From Rhodococcus sp. KBS0724 (lineage in GTDB: Bacteria > Actinomycetota > Actinomycetes > Mycobacteriales > Mycobacteriaceae), in contig NZ_VCBX02000001.1 of NCBI RefSeq assembly GCF_005938745.2, forward strand, positions 6,214,501-6,278,500: a stretch of DNA of 64,000 nt, given 5' to 3'. Within the stretch, counting starts at the first letter, position 1; each line of letters opens with the position of its first letter. This document shows, in pieces, positions 8,539 to 17,587 of the stretch. Below the pieces are notes generated by a model. The model saw only the letters and a program-made list of their open reading frames with translations, made no database searches and was not told the DNA's origin. A program made the translations under genes and the position numbers.

Positions 8539-9284
8539 AAATCACTGTGGATGTGTGGCGCCAGAACGGTCCCGAATCTTCGGGCGCCTTCGATACCTAT
8601 CAGGTTGACGACGCAAGCGTCGAGATGTCGCTACTCGAACTTCTCGATCGACTCAACGACCAACTTGTCGAAGAGGGAAAAGATCCCATCGCGTTCGATT
8701 CCGATTGCCGCGAAGGGATTTGCGGTTCGTGCGGGATCACCGTCAACAACACCCCACACGGACCAGTCGCCAACACACCGACGTGCCGCCAGCACCTCCG
8801 TAGTTTCTCGGACGGCGATCGAATTACTCTCGAGCCGTTCCGTTCTGCGGCATTCCCGGTGGTGCGCGATCTGGTGGTGGACCGATCGGCCATGGATCGC
8901 GTGCTCGAAGCAGGCGGTTATGTTTCCGTCAACGCCGGCACCGCACCTGACGCCGACAGCCAACCACTCTCTCATCAGAGTGCCGAAGCGGCGCTCGACT
9001 TTGCGGCCTGCATCGGCTGCGGCGCCTGTGTCGCCGCCTGCCCCAACGGAGCGGCCCACCTGTTCACGGGTTCCAAACTCACCCACCTGTCGCTGGTAAC
9101 GCAGGGCCGCAACGAAAGAGGCAAGCGCGCCCGCGCGATGTCGGATCAGATGGAAGCCGACTTCGGGCCATGTTCCACCTACGGCGAATGCGCAAAGGTA
9201 TGCCCGGCCGAGATTCCGTTGACCGCAATCGCCGCCGTCAACAAGGAATCCATGCGGTTCAGCCTGCGCCGCAAGGACAACTGA
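8535..9284 (+). CDS. sdhB: Succinate dehydrogenase iron-sulphur subunit
   Basis: A 249-residue electron-transfer subunit linking SdhA to the haem subunit. The N-terminal ferredoxin domain shows the [2Fe-2S] motif DCREGICGSCG with a later Cys in TPTCRQ. The C-terminal half has the cluster motifs CIGCGACVAACPNG and CSTYGECAKVCP for the [4Fe-4S] and [3Fe-4S] centres. The start is the ATG overlapping the sdhA stop (ATGA), which gives the normal family length. Its TGA stop is immediately followed by the stop codon of the convergent transporter gene, with no spacer at all. Confidence 0.95.
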   Translation: MKITVDVWRQNGPESSGAFDTYQVDDASVEMSLLELLDRLNDQLVEEGKDPIAFDSDCREGICGSCGITVNNTPHGPVANTPTCRQHLRSFSDGDRITLEPFRSAAFPVVRDLVVDRSAMDRVLEAGGYVSVNAGTAPDADSQPLSHQSAEAALDFAACIGCGACVAACPNGAAHLFTGSKLTHLSLVTQGRNERGKRARAMSDQMEADFGPCSTYGECAKVCPAEIPLTAIAAVNKESMRFSLRRKDN

Positions 9285-10745
9285 TCACCAGGCACCGATA
9301 AGTTTCATCCACGCGCCACCGATGATCGTCCAGATGAGGATGATCACAACACTCATGACAAACCCGATCCGGAACCACTCGGACGTCTTGATGTACCCGG
9401 AGCCGTACACAACTCCGGCGGGACCGGACGCGTAGTGCGAGATACCACCGAACAGGCTGCCGATAAATCCGAACACCAACGCCGAGAACAGCGGTGGAGC
9501 GCCGGTGGCGACCGCTGCGCCGAGGAAGACCGCGTACATCGCGACGATCTGCGCCGTATTCGAAGCAAACAGGTAATGCGCGTAAAAGTAGACCAGCGTG
9601 AGGATCGCGAACGCCCAGATCCACGGTAGCCCGTCGACGCTGGACGAGACCTGCACGCCGATCCACGAGATCACGCCCAACTCTTCGAGATGACCTGCCA
9701 TACCGACCAATACGGCGAAGAACACCAGAGTCTGCCACGCACCCTTGTCCGTCACGAGGTTGTTCCAACTAAGCACCTTCGTGACCAGGAGAATCGCGAT
9801 GCCGACGAATGCCGTGGTGGTGGCGTTGACGTTGAGTTGTGTACCCAGACACCAGAGCACAAGCAGCAGAACAAACGTCGCGGCCATGATCTTCTCGTCA
9901 CGGCTCACGGGACCGGCCTTACGTAGCTCGTCCCGCGCCTGCTCCGGAGCTTGAGGGGTTTTCAGCATGGTCGGCGGAAAAATCTTGGACATCACCCACG
10001 GGATCGCAATCAAGCTGGCAATTCCCGGCACCGAAGCCGCCAATGCCCATTTGCCCCAGGATATCTCGATTCCCAGTTTGGCGGCCGCGTCGACGGCTAC
10101 CGGATTGCCGGCCATGGCGGTGATGAACATGGCCGAGGTAACCACGTTGACCTGGAGCGAGGTGAGGAGCAGATACGCACCGAGTTTCTTTCGGGACTCC
10201 TCCGGTTCGGGGTTGGAATCCTCGAGTTTGCTCAACGAGACGATGATCGGATACACCACGCCGCCGGCTCGCGCGGTATTCGACGGTGTTGCCGGGGCGA
10301 GGATCAGATCGGTCAGGGCCATCCCGTAAGACAGCCCCAGACTGGACTTTCCGAGTTTCGTGACGAACATCAACGCGATCCGTTTGCCCAGTCCGGTGAC
10401 CAGAAAGCCTTCGGCAATGAAGAAAGACGCGACAATCAGCCAGATCGTGGTGTTACTGAATCCCGCGAGCGCCTCCGACGGGGTCTCCGTCTGTGTGATC
10501 ATCGCAATCGACAAGCCGACCAGGGCAACCGATCCGGTCGGCAGCGGTTGCAGGATCAACGCGACTATCGTGCCGACAAAGATGCCGAGCATCTGCATGC
10601 CTTTGGGATCGACCCCGTCCGGCACAGGCAGGAAGAAGATGATCAGACCGAGGATCACGGGCACCGCAGCGGGGTAGTACCGCTTCATCATCGACGGTTC
10701 GGGTTCAACTACAACATCGGTGTGCTCGGATTTGGCCTCGGACAT
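9285..10745 (-). CDS. DASS-family sodium/dicarboxylate symporter
   Basis: A 486-residue membrane protein of the divalent anion:sodium symporter (SLC13/CitT) family, with 11-12 hydrophobic segments. Both family signature regions are present: TPSNTARAGGVVYPI in the first half and FASNTAQIVAMYAVFLGAA in the second, each with the substrate- and sodium-binding SNT motif. It probably imports C4-dicarboxylates such as succinate, malate or fumarate. The ATG at 10745 is 6 bases after GAGGAG and is preferred over longer starts. Its position tail-to-tail with sdhCAB fits a role in feeding succinate to that enzyme, although the two units are transcribed separately. Confidence 0.88.
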   Translation of the reverse strand: MSEAKSEHTDVVVEPEPSMMKRYYPAAVPVILGLIIFFLPVPDGVDPKGMQMLGIFVGTIVALILQPLPTGSVALVGLSIAMITQTETPSEALAGFSNTTIWLIVASFFIAEGFLVTGLGKRIALMFVTKLGKSSLGLSYGMALTDLILAPATPSNTARAGGVVYPIIVSLSKLEDSNPEPEESRKKLGAYLLLTSLQVNVVTSAMFITAMAGNPVAVDAAAKLGIEISWGKWALAASVPGIASLIAIPWVMSKIFPPTMLKTPQAPEQARDELRKAGPVSRDEKIMAATFVLLLVLWCLGTQLNVNATTTAFVGIAILLVTKVLSWNNLVTDKGAWQTLVFFAVLVGMAGHLEELGVISWIGVQVSSSVDGLPWIWAFAILTLVYFYAHYLFASNTAQIVAMYAVFLGAAVATGAPPLFSALVFGFIGSLFGGISHYASGPAGVVYGSGYIKTSEWFRIGFVMSVVIILIWTIIGGAWMKLIGAW

Positions 10746-10888
10746 TTGCATCTCCTCGACTTGTCGCCTGACGGTGATTGTCCCCCACTTGCCCGATTTT
10801 CGTGCGGTCAATCACCACAGTGTCTCGACACATCCGAGCCCACACGCAATCATCGAAGTAACTCATCGTCGACGATCGGGAGAACTCC

Positions 10889-11242
10889 ATGCGCGCACAA
10901 CGAATCACGACCAACCTCAAAGTTTCCGACGTAGCGACGGCAAAGAGTTTCTACGCCGACTTTCTCGGCCTGAGCACCGAGGAGTTCAACCTGGAGTGGG
11001 TGGCGCGCTTCGCGTCTCCCGACTCCGATGCGCATGTACAACTTGTCACGCGCGATGCAACCTCACCCGAAGACTCGGTCATCTCCGTTCACACCGATGA
11101 CGTCGACGGCGCGTACGACGAAGCCCGGAAACTCGGATACGAGATCGTGCACCCCCTGACAACCGAGGTGTGGGGTGTGCGCCGGTTCCTGGTCCGGGCG
11201 CCGGACGGCAACGTTGTCAACATCGTGGCTCATCGGAACTGA
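10889..11242 (+). CDS. VOC-superfamily (glyoxalase-like) protein
   Basis: A 117-residue protein with one vicinal-oxygen-chelate domain of two beta-alpha-beta-beta-beta units: ITTNLKVSDVATAKSFYADFLGL at the start and the paired DDVDGAYDEARKLGYEIVHP and RAPDGNVVNIVAH at the end. Such domains form dimers and either carry out metal-dependent chemistry or bind small molecules such as bleomycin-type drugs. A clean metal-ligand set cannot be fixed from one sequence. It is divergent from the dicarboxylate transporter and shares a 143-base promoter region with it. Confidence 0.8.
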   Translation: MRAQRITTNLKVSDVATAKSFYADFLGLSTEEFNLEWVARFASPDSDAHVQLVTRDATSPEDSVISVHTDDVDGAYDEARKLGYEIVHPLTTEVWGVRRFLVRAPDGNVVNIVAHRN

Positions 11243-11265
11243 CGTCGGGAAGCCATTCGACGTTT

Positions 11266-11281
11266 TAGGTCATTTGACCTA
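11266..11281. promoter_or_regulatory. Candidate TetR operator upstream of the oxidoreductase gene
   Basis: The short palindrome TAGGTCATTTGACCTA has perfect 7-base arms (TAGGTCA and TGACCTA) around two central bases and lies 11 bases before the ATG of the oxidoreductase gene. Its place over the likely promoter or leader fits an operator for the TetR protein encoded by the second gene of the same unit, giving autoregulation. This is inferred from symmetry and position. Confidence 0.55.
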
Positions 11282-11292
11282 GAATTGACGGC

Positions 11293-12342
11293 ATGACCGA
11301 TTCACTGCGCCACGACCCCGACGGTGCCATCCTCGTAGCCGGCGGATACGGAACCGTCGGCAGCGCGCTGACCGCCTTACTTGCACCCGAGTTTTCGCTA
11401 CTCCTGACTGGGCGCACCCCCGAGAAGGGCGCCGACCTTGCCCGTCTGTCCGGAGTTTCCGTCCGCCGCTGGGACCTCACGGATCCGGCGCCTTTCGACG
11501 CCTCGGCGCGTGCCGTCGTGTCCACGGTCAACGATCCACACGATCGCGTGTTGACTGCCGCAGTCAAAGCCGGAATCCCCTACGTGGACATCACCCGCTG
11601 GACCGCGCGGGTCGCCCGCGCAGCCACTCTGGCAAGCCAGATATCGCCTACCGCACCGGTTTACCTGTCGTCCGGCTGGATGGGCGGTGTCACCAACATC
11701 GTTGCCGCCGCGCTGGCCGAAGAAATCGGCGGCGCCGACACGATCGACGTCTCGATTCGCTACGACGTCAACGACGCTGCGGGACTCGACTCCGTAGAGT
11801 TCATGGACCGTCTCGGTCAGGACTTCGAGGTTATGCAGAACGGAAACCCGGTCACGGTCAGCCCATTGACGGATACCCGCTGGGTGGATTTCCCCGGATC
11901 GCGCACCAAGGTCGGAAGGATCGACACTCCGGAGCAATTCACCTTTCCGATGACCCTGAACGTCGACACTGCAAGCACTCGAATCGGTTTCAGCTCGAAT
12001 GCTTCCACGACCGCGCTGCTTGCAGCCAAGAAGGTCGGCCTGTTTCGGTGGGGACGCGGAGAGCGCTTCACACCACTACGACGGGGTTTGCTGTACTCAC
12101 CCGGCACCGGCGGTAGCGCTCAGGTACGCGTCGATGTCACCGGGTCCAACGGTGTTGCAAGCGCAACAATTGTCGATCCGCAAGGCCAGGCGCATCTCAC
12201 CGCGGTGGGTGGCGCTCTCGCTGTGCGGCACGTCCTGAGCGACGACGCGCGTCCGGGAGTTGCTTTCCCCGAGTCGGTTCCGAACCCTGGCCGTACCGTC
12301 TCCGAGTTGGAGAATTTCGGCGTGGCATTATTACGCTCATGA
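11293..12342 (+). CDS. Saccharopine-dehydrogenase-like NAD(P)-binding protein
   Basis: A 349-residue cytoplasmic protein with an N-terminal Rossmann fold. The nucleotide-binding loop AGGYGTVGSAL (residues 16-26) is followed by a strand ending LLLTGRTPEKG and by WDLTDP. The rest matches the trans-acting or membrane-linked enoyl-reductase-like branch of saccharopine dehydrogenase homologues rather than the lysine enzyme. The substrate is unknown. A short A+T-containing segment (about 11262-11284, with the inverted TAGGTCA/TGACCTA pair) sits just upstream and may be an operator. The stop overlaps the start of the next TetR gene (ATGA), so the regulator is probably co-expressed. Confidence 0.78.
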   Translation: MTDSLRHDPDGAILVAGGYGTVGSALTALLAPEFSLLLTGRTPEKGADLARLSGVSVRRWDLTDPAPFDASARAVVSTVNDPHDRVLTAAVKAGIPYVDITRWTARVARAATLASQISPTAPVYLSSGWMGGVTNIVAAALAEEIGGADTIDVSIRYDVNDAAGLDSVEFMDRLGQDFEVMQNGNPVTVSPLTDTRWVDFPGSRTKVGRIDTPEQFTFPMTLNVDTASTRIGFSSNASTTALLAAKKVGLFRWGRGERFTPLRRGLLYSPGTGGSAQVRVDVTGSNGVASATIVDPQGQAHLTAVGGALAVRHVLSDDARPGVAFPESVPNPGRTVSELENFGVALLRS

Positions 12343-12923
12343 CCCCGACGAAGGGCGCCGTCCGCGCGGCAGCACTGCTCGACGCCGCAGAACAGGTACT
12401 TACGACGCAGGGCAACGCAAATTCGGCCATGCGCGATTTTGCCGCTGCGGCCGGCGTGCGGGTGGGGCACCTGCAGCACTACTACCCCACTCGCGCCGAC
12501 CTGATCCGAGCAGTCATGGCTCGTGCGTTGACCCGTTCGCTCGACCGCCTGGCCGCCATGACCGATGCACCGCAGACAATCTCCCGTGCGGAATCCGAGC
12601 AGTTCGTCAGAATCCTGCTCGGCGAGCAGGACGACCCTGCCACTGTTCGGCTGTATGTCGAGGTGTGGGCGTTGTCCGCCGCAGACGAGGAAGTTGCGGC
12701 CGTAGTCCGAGACTTCTACGCGCAGTACATCGCGCACGTGGAGCGGGTTGTCGCGTGCACACAACCGGATCTTGATGCCGCGGGCCGCACAGCAACGGCT
12801 CAGACGATTGTGAGCCTGCTCGAAGGTTCTGCAGTTCTCCGTTCGGGAATCGCGGGCCGCAAGTCCGAGGATTCGGACCGAACACTGGTGAACACGCTGC
12901 AGTACCTGATTCACGGGTCCTGA
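12339..12923 (+). CDS. TetR-family transcriptional regulator
   Basis: A 194-residue regulator with the TetR N-terminal DNA-binding domain: a helix-turn-helix in AMRDFAAAAGVRVGHLQHYYPTRADLIRAVM (about 33-62), with the conserved YYPTRADLI segment at the end of the recognition helix. The C-terminal two thirds is the helical ligand and dimer domain, with no clue to ligand. It overlaps the upstream oxidoreductase gene by 4 bases, which indicates one transcript. It probably represses this unit through the palindrome in front of the first gene. Confidence 0.85.
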   Translation: MTPTKGAVRAAALLDAAEQVLTTQGNANSAMRDFAAAAGVRVGHLQHYYPTRADLIRAVMARALTRSLDRLAAMTDAPQTISRAESEQFVRILLGEQDDPATVRLYVEVWALSAADEEVAAVVRDFYAQYIAHVERVVACTQPDLDAAGRTATAQTIVSLLEGSAVLRSGIAGRKSEDSDRTLVNTLQYLIHGS

Positions 12924-12944
12924 CGCGGACGTATCGTAAAGCCC

Positions 12945-13571
12945 ATGAGCGTTGCAAACGAATGGGGCCGAATCACCACCTGGTGCCGCACACACGCACC
13001 GGTGACGGCTGCCGCGTTTCATCCTGGGCTCAGCGACAGCATCATCGACGAGTTCGAAGCGTCGACGGGTGTCTCGTGGCCCCAGGATCTTCGTGACCTC
13101 TATCGAGTCCAGAACGGCAGCCTGACTCACGACGACAGAACCGGACTCTTTCTCGGAAGCGTGCTTCCCGACAAGTTCTTGTACCCCATCGACGTCGCGA
13201 CGGAGGTTCGTCTCACCCTCCTCGAAACCTGGGACGACGCGATCTACGAGAATCCCGACCTCTACCCTGCAGACGAGATGGATCGACGCGATCGCGACGA
13301 CGCGGGTACTTCTGCAAACATGTTCATTCCGACGTTCATTCCCTTTGCCGGACTGGACGAATACCACTATTTCGTGGACACCCGCGGCGGCGCCCTGCAC
13401 CATTGCGTCACCGAATACGCGTCCGACGGTACCGACAACGGCGGACCGATCTGGGCGTCCATCTCGGTCATGTTGGCTGCCCACGCCACCGCGCTCGAAA
13501 CGGGCGACACCATCGGAGTGTGGAAACCCGTTGTGAGCAAGGGCGTTCTGGAATGGGAAGTCGACGCATGA
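12945..13571 (+). CDS. SMI1/KNR4-family protein
   Basis: A 208-residue protein with a SMI1/KNR4 (SUKH) domain. The N-terminal family pattern is visible: a helix, then SIIDEFEASTGVSWPQDLRDLYRVQNGS (about 28-55) and a hydrophobic strand LFLGSVLP. Later segments (FIPFAGLDEYHYFVDT and GGPIWASI) match the C-terminal half of the fold. SUKH proteins are often immunity factors for polymorphic toxins, but others are housekeeping proteins. No toxin gene is nearby. Its stop codon overlaps the galT start (ATGA), so it is encoded as the first gene of a galactose operon, which is unusual. Confidence 0.8.
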   Translation: MSVANEWGRITTWCRTHAPVTAAAFHPGLSDSIIDEFEASTGVSWPQDLRDLYRVQNGSLTHDDRTGLFLGSVLPDKFLYPIDVATEVRLTLLETWDDAIYENPDLYPADEMDRRDRDDAGTSANMFIPTFIPFAGLDEYHYFVDTRGGALHHCVTEYASDGTDNGGPIWASISVMLAAHATALETGDTIGVWKPVVSKGVLEWEVDA

Positions 13572-14668
13572 CGCCAGGGGCCGGTCCGACGCGTCGTACG
13601 CTCGCCGACGGTCGACGTATCTTCTACTTCGACGACGCGGGCACCACCCGCCCGCGGACCGCCCACGACCTACGCGAACTCCCTTCCGCCACAATTGAAT
13701 CGCAGATGCGCTGCGACGTGCTGACCGGCGAGTGGATCACGATGGCGTCGCATCGTATGACGCGAACACACCTGCCCACCGCCGCGCAGTGCCCGCTCTG
13801 CCCGACCACCCGACCCGGCGCGCCCACGGAGATACCCGAGACGAACTACGACGTCGTGGTGTTCGAAAATCGGTTTCCCAGTTTTGCACCCGAACGAGGC
13901 GAATTATTGCCCGCCAACCGTTTCGGTCCTGATGATCGCGCTGCAGCCGGCCACTGTGAGGTGATGTGCTTCTCGAGTAATCACACGACGTCGGTGGGCG
14001 AACTGCCTCCCGAACGCTTGCGCACGATCGTCGGCGCGTGGATCTCGCGGACGGAGGAGTTGTCAGCGGACCCATCCGTGGAACAGGTATTCTGCTTCGA
14101 GAACCGCGGAGAAGAGATCGGCGTGACTCTCTCGCATCCCCACGGCCAGATCTACGCCTACCCCTACGTCACACCGCGCACCCAGGTGATGCTCCGTCAG
14201 GCGGACAAGCACTTTCAGAGCACCGGACGCTCGCTCCTCGCGGATGTCCTCGCCTTCGAACGACAGGACGGGGCCCGAGTGGTCTACTCCGGAGAGCATT
14301 GGAGTGCCTACGTCCCCACCGCCGCACGGTGGCCCATCGAGATTCATCTGGCACCGCACCGCGACATCCCTGACCTTCCGTCACTGAACACCGAAGAGCG
14401 CGAAGAACTTGCGCATGTCTATCAAGACCTGCTTCGGCGTATCGACGGCTTCTATCCGGGAGTCGACCACGTGCCGTACATTGCGGCGTGGCACCAGGCT
14501 CCGATTCGAATCGATCGGCATCTCGGCCGGTTGCATCTACAGTTGTTCTCGATCCTGCGCGCGCCCGGCAAACTCAAGTACCTCGCCGGCTCCGAATCGG
14601 CGATGGGCGCCTGGATCAGCGACACGGTGCCGGAAGCAGTGGCAACGCGCCTTCGTGAGCTGGCGTGA
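13568..14668 (+). CDS. galT: Galactose-1-phosphate uridylyltransferase
   Basis: A 366-residue Leloir-pathway enzyme that transfers UMP between UDP-glucose and galactose 1-phosphate. The catalytic triplet HPHGQI is present at 190-195, with His192 the expected uridylylated residue. An N-terminal zinc-type CPLC (75-78) and the VFENRFPSF motif are conserved. The ATG at 13568 overlapping the SMI1 stop gives the normal family length; longer starts read into the SMI1 gene. The stop overlaps the galK start. The first ~45 residues form an extension before the core, as in other actinobacteria. Confidence 0.94.
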   Translation: MTPGAGPTRRTLADGRRIFYFDDAGTTRPRTAHDLRELPSATIESQMRCDVLTGEWITMASHRMTRTHLPTAAQCPLCPTTRPGAPTEIPETNYDVVVFENRFPSFAPERGELLPANRFGPDDRAAAGHCEVMCFSSNHTTSVGELPPERLRTIVGAWISRTEELSADPSVEQVFCFENRGEEIGVTLSHPHGQIYAYPYVTPRTQVMLRQADKHFQSTGRSLLADVLAFERQDGARVVYSGEHWSAYVPTAARWPIEIHLAPHRDIPDLPSLNTEEREELAHVYQDLLRRIDGFYPGVDHVPYIAAWHQAPIRIDRHLGRLHLQLFSILRAPGKLKYLAGSESAMGAWISDTVPEAVATRLRELA

Positions 14669-15798
14669 TGAGTCCGGTGTCGAAAGATTCCGTACTCCAA
14701 CAGTTCCGCGACAGGTACGGATATCAGGCGACCGGCGTGTGGTCTGCCCCTGGCCGCGTCAACCTGATCGGCGAACACACCGACTACAACAGCGGGCTGT
14801 GCCTGCCCGTCGCACTCGAGCAACGGACGCTCGTAGCGGTTGCCATACGCGACGATCAGGCCGTCCGCATACACAGCCGTCAGTCCGACGCCACATACGT
14901 GGGAACCGTCGGAGAGATCGGCGAGGACTGGGCCGCCTATCCCACGGCAGTCCTGTGGTCACTCGCCCGCGAGGGCATGACCGTCGGTGGCCTCGATCTG
15001 GTAATCGACTCGTCGGTCCCGGTAGGAGCAGGCCTGTCGAGTTCAGCTGCGCTGACCTGTTCAGTTGCGCTGGCGGTCAATGATCTTCACGGTTCGATCT
15101 TCACCAGGAATCACCTGGCGGCAGTATGCATCCGCGCCGAGAACGACGGCGTCGGCGCACCGACCGGTGGTATGGATCAAACCATAGCGCTCTTCGCCGA
15201 GCCGTCGACGGCCCTGTTGCTCGATTGCCGCGACGGAACGATCGAACACATTCCCTTCGCCCTCCGCGATGCCGGGTTCGAACTCATGGTCATCGACACG
15301 CGTGTGAAGCATTCTCTCGCGGACGGACAGTACGGACTGCGCCGCACCCAATGCGTCGACGCAGCAACTACTCTCGGAATCACCAGCCTACGAGAGGCCA
15401 CCGCGGAGCAGGCGGAATCGCTGAGCGATCCGATACTTCGGGCGCGGACACGGCATGTGGTCACCGAAATCAATCGAACGGCACTGGCTGCAAAACTATT
15501 GCGCACCAGTAGAATCGACAGAATCGGCGAGTTGTTCAACCTCTCACATGCCTCACTGCGAGACGATTTCGAGGTCTCCTGCGAAGAACTTGACCTCGCA
15601 GTCACCGCCGCCCGACTCGGCGGCGCTGTGGGTGCCCGCATGACCGGCGGCGGATTCGGCGGATCAGCTATCGCACTGATTCCAGCCGGGAAGTCCGCCG
15701 ATGTCACCGAGTCCATCCGTGGGGCTTTTGCAGCGCGAACCTGGCTGCCGCCGCATTTCCTCAACGTGGCTCCGGGCGGTGCGGCCACGCTCATCTGA
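14665..15798 (+). CDS. galK: Galactokinase
   Basis: A 377-residue GHMP kinase that phosphorylates galactose at C1 with ATP. The galactokinase signature GRVNLIGEHTDYNSG (about 29-43) and the GHMP phosphate-binding loop PVGAGLSSSAAL (about 118-129) are intact, as is the C-terminal GARMTGGGFGG motif. Two starts are possible: GTG 14665, overlapping the galT stop as GTGA, or the adjacent ATG 14668. Either couples it to galT. No galE or galactose transporter is in the window. It ends 37 bases from the convergent amidohydrolase gene. Confidence 0.94.
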   Translation: MMSPVSKDSVLQQFRDRYGYQATGVWSAPGRVNLIGEHTDYNSGLCLPVALEQRTLVAVAIRDDQAVRIHSRQSDATYVGTVGEIGEDWAAYPTAVLWSLAREGMTVGGLDLVIDSSVPVGAGLSSSAALTCSVALAVNDLHGSIFTRNHLAAVCIRAENDGVGAPTGGMDQTIALFAEPSTALLLDCRDGTIEHIPFALRDAGFELMVIDTRVKHSLADGQYGLRRTQCVDAATTLGITSLREATAEQAESLSDPILRARTRHVVTEINRTALAAKLLRTSRIDRIGELFNLSHASLRDDFEVSCEELDLAVTAARLGGAVGARMTGGGFGGSAIALIPAGKSADVTESIRGAFAARTWLPPHFLNVAPGGAATLI

Positions 15799-15835
15799 GT
15801 GAAAACCTCCACGTTCCGAACGGCCGTCCCGCACG

Positions 15836-17368
15836 TCAGCGCGTGTAAGGTTCCGAGACCCCCAGACGCTCGCGTTCAGTGGTCACCATGTCGCGGACGT
15901 TGGCACGCAAACTTGCTGCGTCGAAGACGATGCCGTCCTTGATCGTGTAGCGGACTCCACCGACGCGAGCCATACTCCCGTCGGGTTGGCGCCGCAAATG
16001 ACCGTGACCGTAGAGGGTCTTGAGGTTTGCAAGCGGGTTCTCGGCAGTGACAAGTAGATCCGCTCGTTTCCCTGGCTCGACGACACCAAGATCCTTGCGC
16101 CCCAGAAGGGTTGCGGCGTTGGAGGTAGCACACTGGATCACCTCGAGGGCAGTCAGTCCAGCCTCACGCAGTAGCTCCAGCTCCTCGATGAGGCCGAAGC
16201 CGTACAAGTTGTAGATGAACCCTGCGTCAGAGCCGGCGGTGAGCAGGCCACCGCGGTGATAGAAGTCTCGGACGAATGTCATCCACAACCGGTAGTTCTC
16301 CTTCCATTCGACCTCTTGCTCGGTCCCCCAGTCGGTGAAGTAGGAGCCATGCGTGTCAGGGTGCGGCTGAAAGAATTGCCAAGCCTGCGGAGCGGTGTAG
16401 TCACGGTGATACTCGCGACCGCGGGCCCGTGCAGCGTCACGGGAGGCGACGTAGACGACCAGCGTGGGGTCCATCGCTGTGCCGAGGGCGACAAGCTCGT
16501 CGATGGTCTCGTCCCAAACGCGGCTCCCCGGTTCGGCGGCTTCGCGCCAGAGCCGTCCGAGCTGCTCGAACCGATCATGCTCGTTGTTGTAGTTGTAGGA
16601 AGCAGGGAAGCGCTGAACGCGACGGTCTGCGAACATCGATTCCGGTAGCCCGTAGCCGTGTTCGATACTGGTGAGCCCCCAACGGGCGGTCGTGAGAGCG
16701 TTGACTCGGGCGACGTCACTCACCGCATGATGGCAGGCGGTGGCCAGCCCGAGCCGGGTGGCCTCCTCGACTGCGGCCTTGAATATTTCCGGTGGAGCGC
16801 CGAAGAACTTGATTCCCGCCGCGCCGGCGTCAGCTTGTGCCGAGACCCACTCCTCCGCGTCCTTGGGTGTATGAAATGGTTCGCCGCGTCCGGCTCCGAA
16901 GGCGGAGTAGGTGAAGATACGAGGTGCGGTGATCTCGTTGGCGTTGCTGCGGGCCGCCTCGTTGAGGGTGAACGGGACGCCGTTGACGATCGCGCCGGGC
17001 TCACGGACCGTAGTGATTCCGTGTCCTAGCCAGAGCTGATAGATGTAGTCGGCGCTTGGGCCCTGATGCGAGAAGCCGATGTGGGCGTGCGAGTCGATCA
17101 GACCAGGCAGCACGTAGTGACCGCTGAGGTCGAGAACCTCGGCATCGGTGTCGGTAACGCGACCGTATTGGGTCAGGTCTGTATTTCGCCCGGCGGAATT
17201 GATCGAGCGGATCTGGTCCTTCTCGATTACCACATCGGCGGGTCCGTAAGCCGGTGCTCCGGTTCCGTCGATGACAGTGACGTTCTTGAGCACCAATCGC
17301 TTGTACGGCCCGCGACCGAGGCTGCCGTCGGTTCCGGCGAGGATGATCGGGGAGGTTTTGTTCGACAT
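15836..17368 (-). CDS. Metal-dependent amidohydrolase (imidazolonepropionase-like)
   Basis: A 510-residue enzyme of the amidohydrolase superfamily. The composite beta domain at the N-terminus (VLKNVTVIDGTGAP) is followed by the metal-binding LIDSHAHIGF with His94 and His96. The remaining metal-site motifs follow in order: a Lys in AGIKFFG, His in ACHHA, His in SIEHGYG and Asp in TAGSDAGF. It therefore looks catalytically complete and probably hydrolyses a cyclic or linear amide. The substrate is unknown. The ATG at 17368 has AGAGGGG 6-7 bases upstream and is preferred to an upstream in-frame start. It is convergent with galK. Confidence 0.85.
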   Translation of the reverse strand: MSNKTSPIILAGTDGSLGRGPYKRLVLKNVTVIDGTGAPAYGPADVVIEKDQIRSINSAGRNTDLTQYGRVTDTDAEVLDLSGHYVLPGLIDSHAHIGFSHQGPSADYIYQLWLGHGITTVREPGAIVNGVPFTLNEAARSNANEITAPRIFTYSAFGAGRGEPFHTPKDAEEWVSAQADAGAAGIKFFGAPPEIFKAAVEEATRLGLATACHHAVSDVARVNALTTARWGLTSIEHGYGLPESMFADRRVQRFPASYNYNNEHDRFEQLGRLWREAAEPGSRVWDETIDELVALGTAMDPTLVVYVASRDAARARGREYHRDYTAPQAWQFFQPHPDTHGSYFTDWGTEQEVEWKENYRLWMTFVRDFYHRGGLLTAGSDAGFIYNLYGFGLIEELELLREAGLTALEVIQCATSNAATLLGRKDLGVVEPGKRADLLVTAENPLANLKTLYGHGHLRRQPDGSMARVGGVRYTIKDGIVFDAASLRANVRDMVTTERERLGVSEPYTR

Positions 17369-17587
17369 GCGTTGCCCCTCTTGAGGTATGCGGGATGAGA
17401 ATGTCCGACGGACCTTGCGCGACTCCGCCTGTGGTGATGTTTGTTGCAACCGGCGCGCCCCACCTCAGGCATCCGGGCCGACTCCCTGCACGTTGAAACA
17501 CCGACTTACGTTGTGCGCAAACAAGTCAAGCCAGTTGCATCGCGCTGGCATCAAGGCGAACCACCGAAGGAAGTGATTCAAACACTA

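Noticed and set aside
12945..13571. SMI1 protein as the immunity part of a toxin system
   Set aside because: There is no toxin-like gene nearby, and the gene is tied to galT by a 4-base overlap.
12120..13694. Long minus-strand open frame across the oxidoreductase, TetR and SMI1 genes
   Set aside because: It covers three well-supported plus-strand genes, has no recognisable domain and crosses their boundaries and operator.
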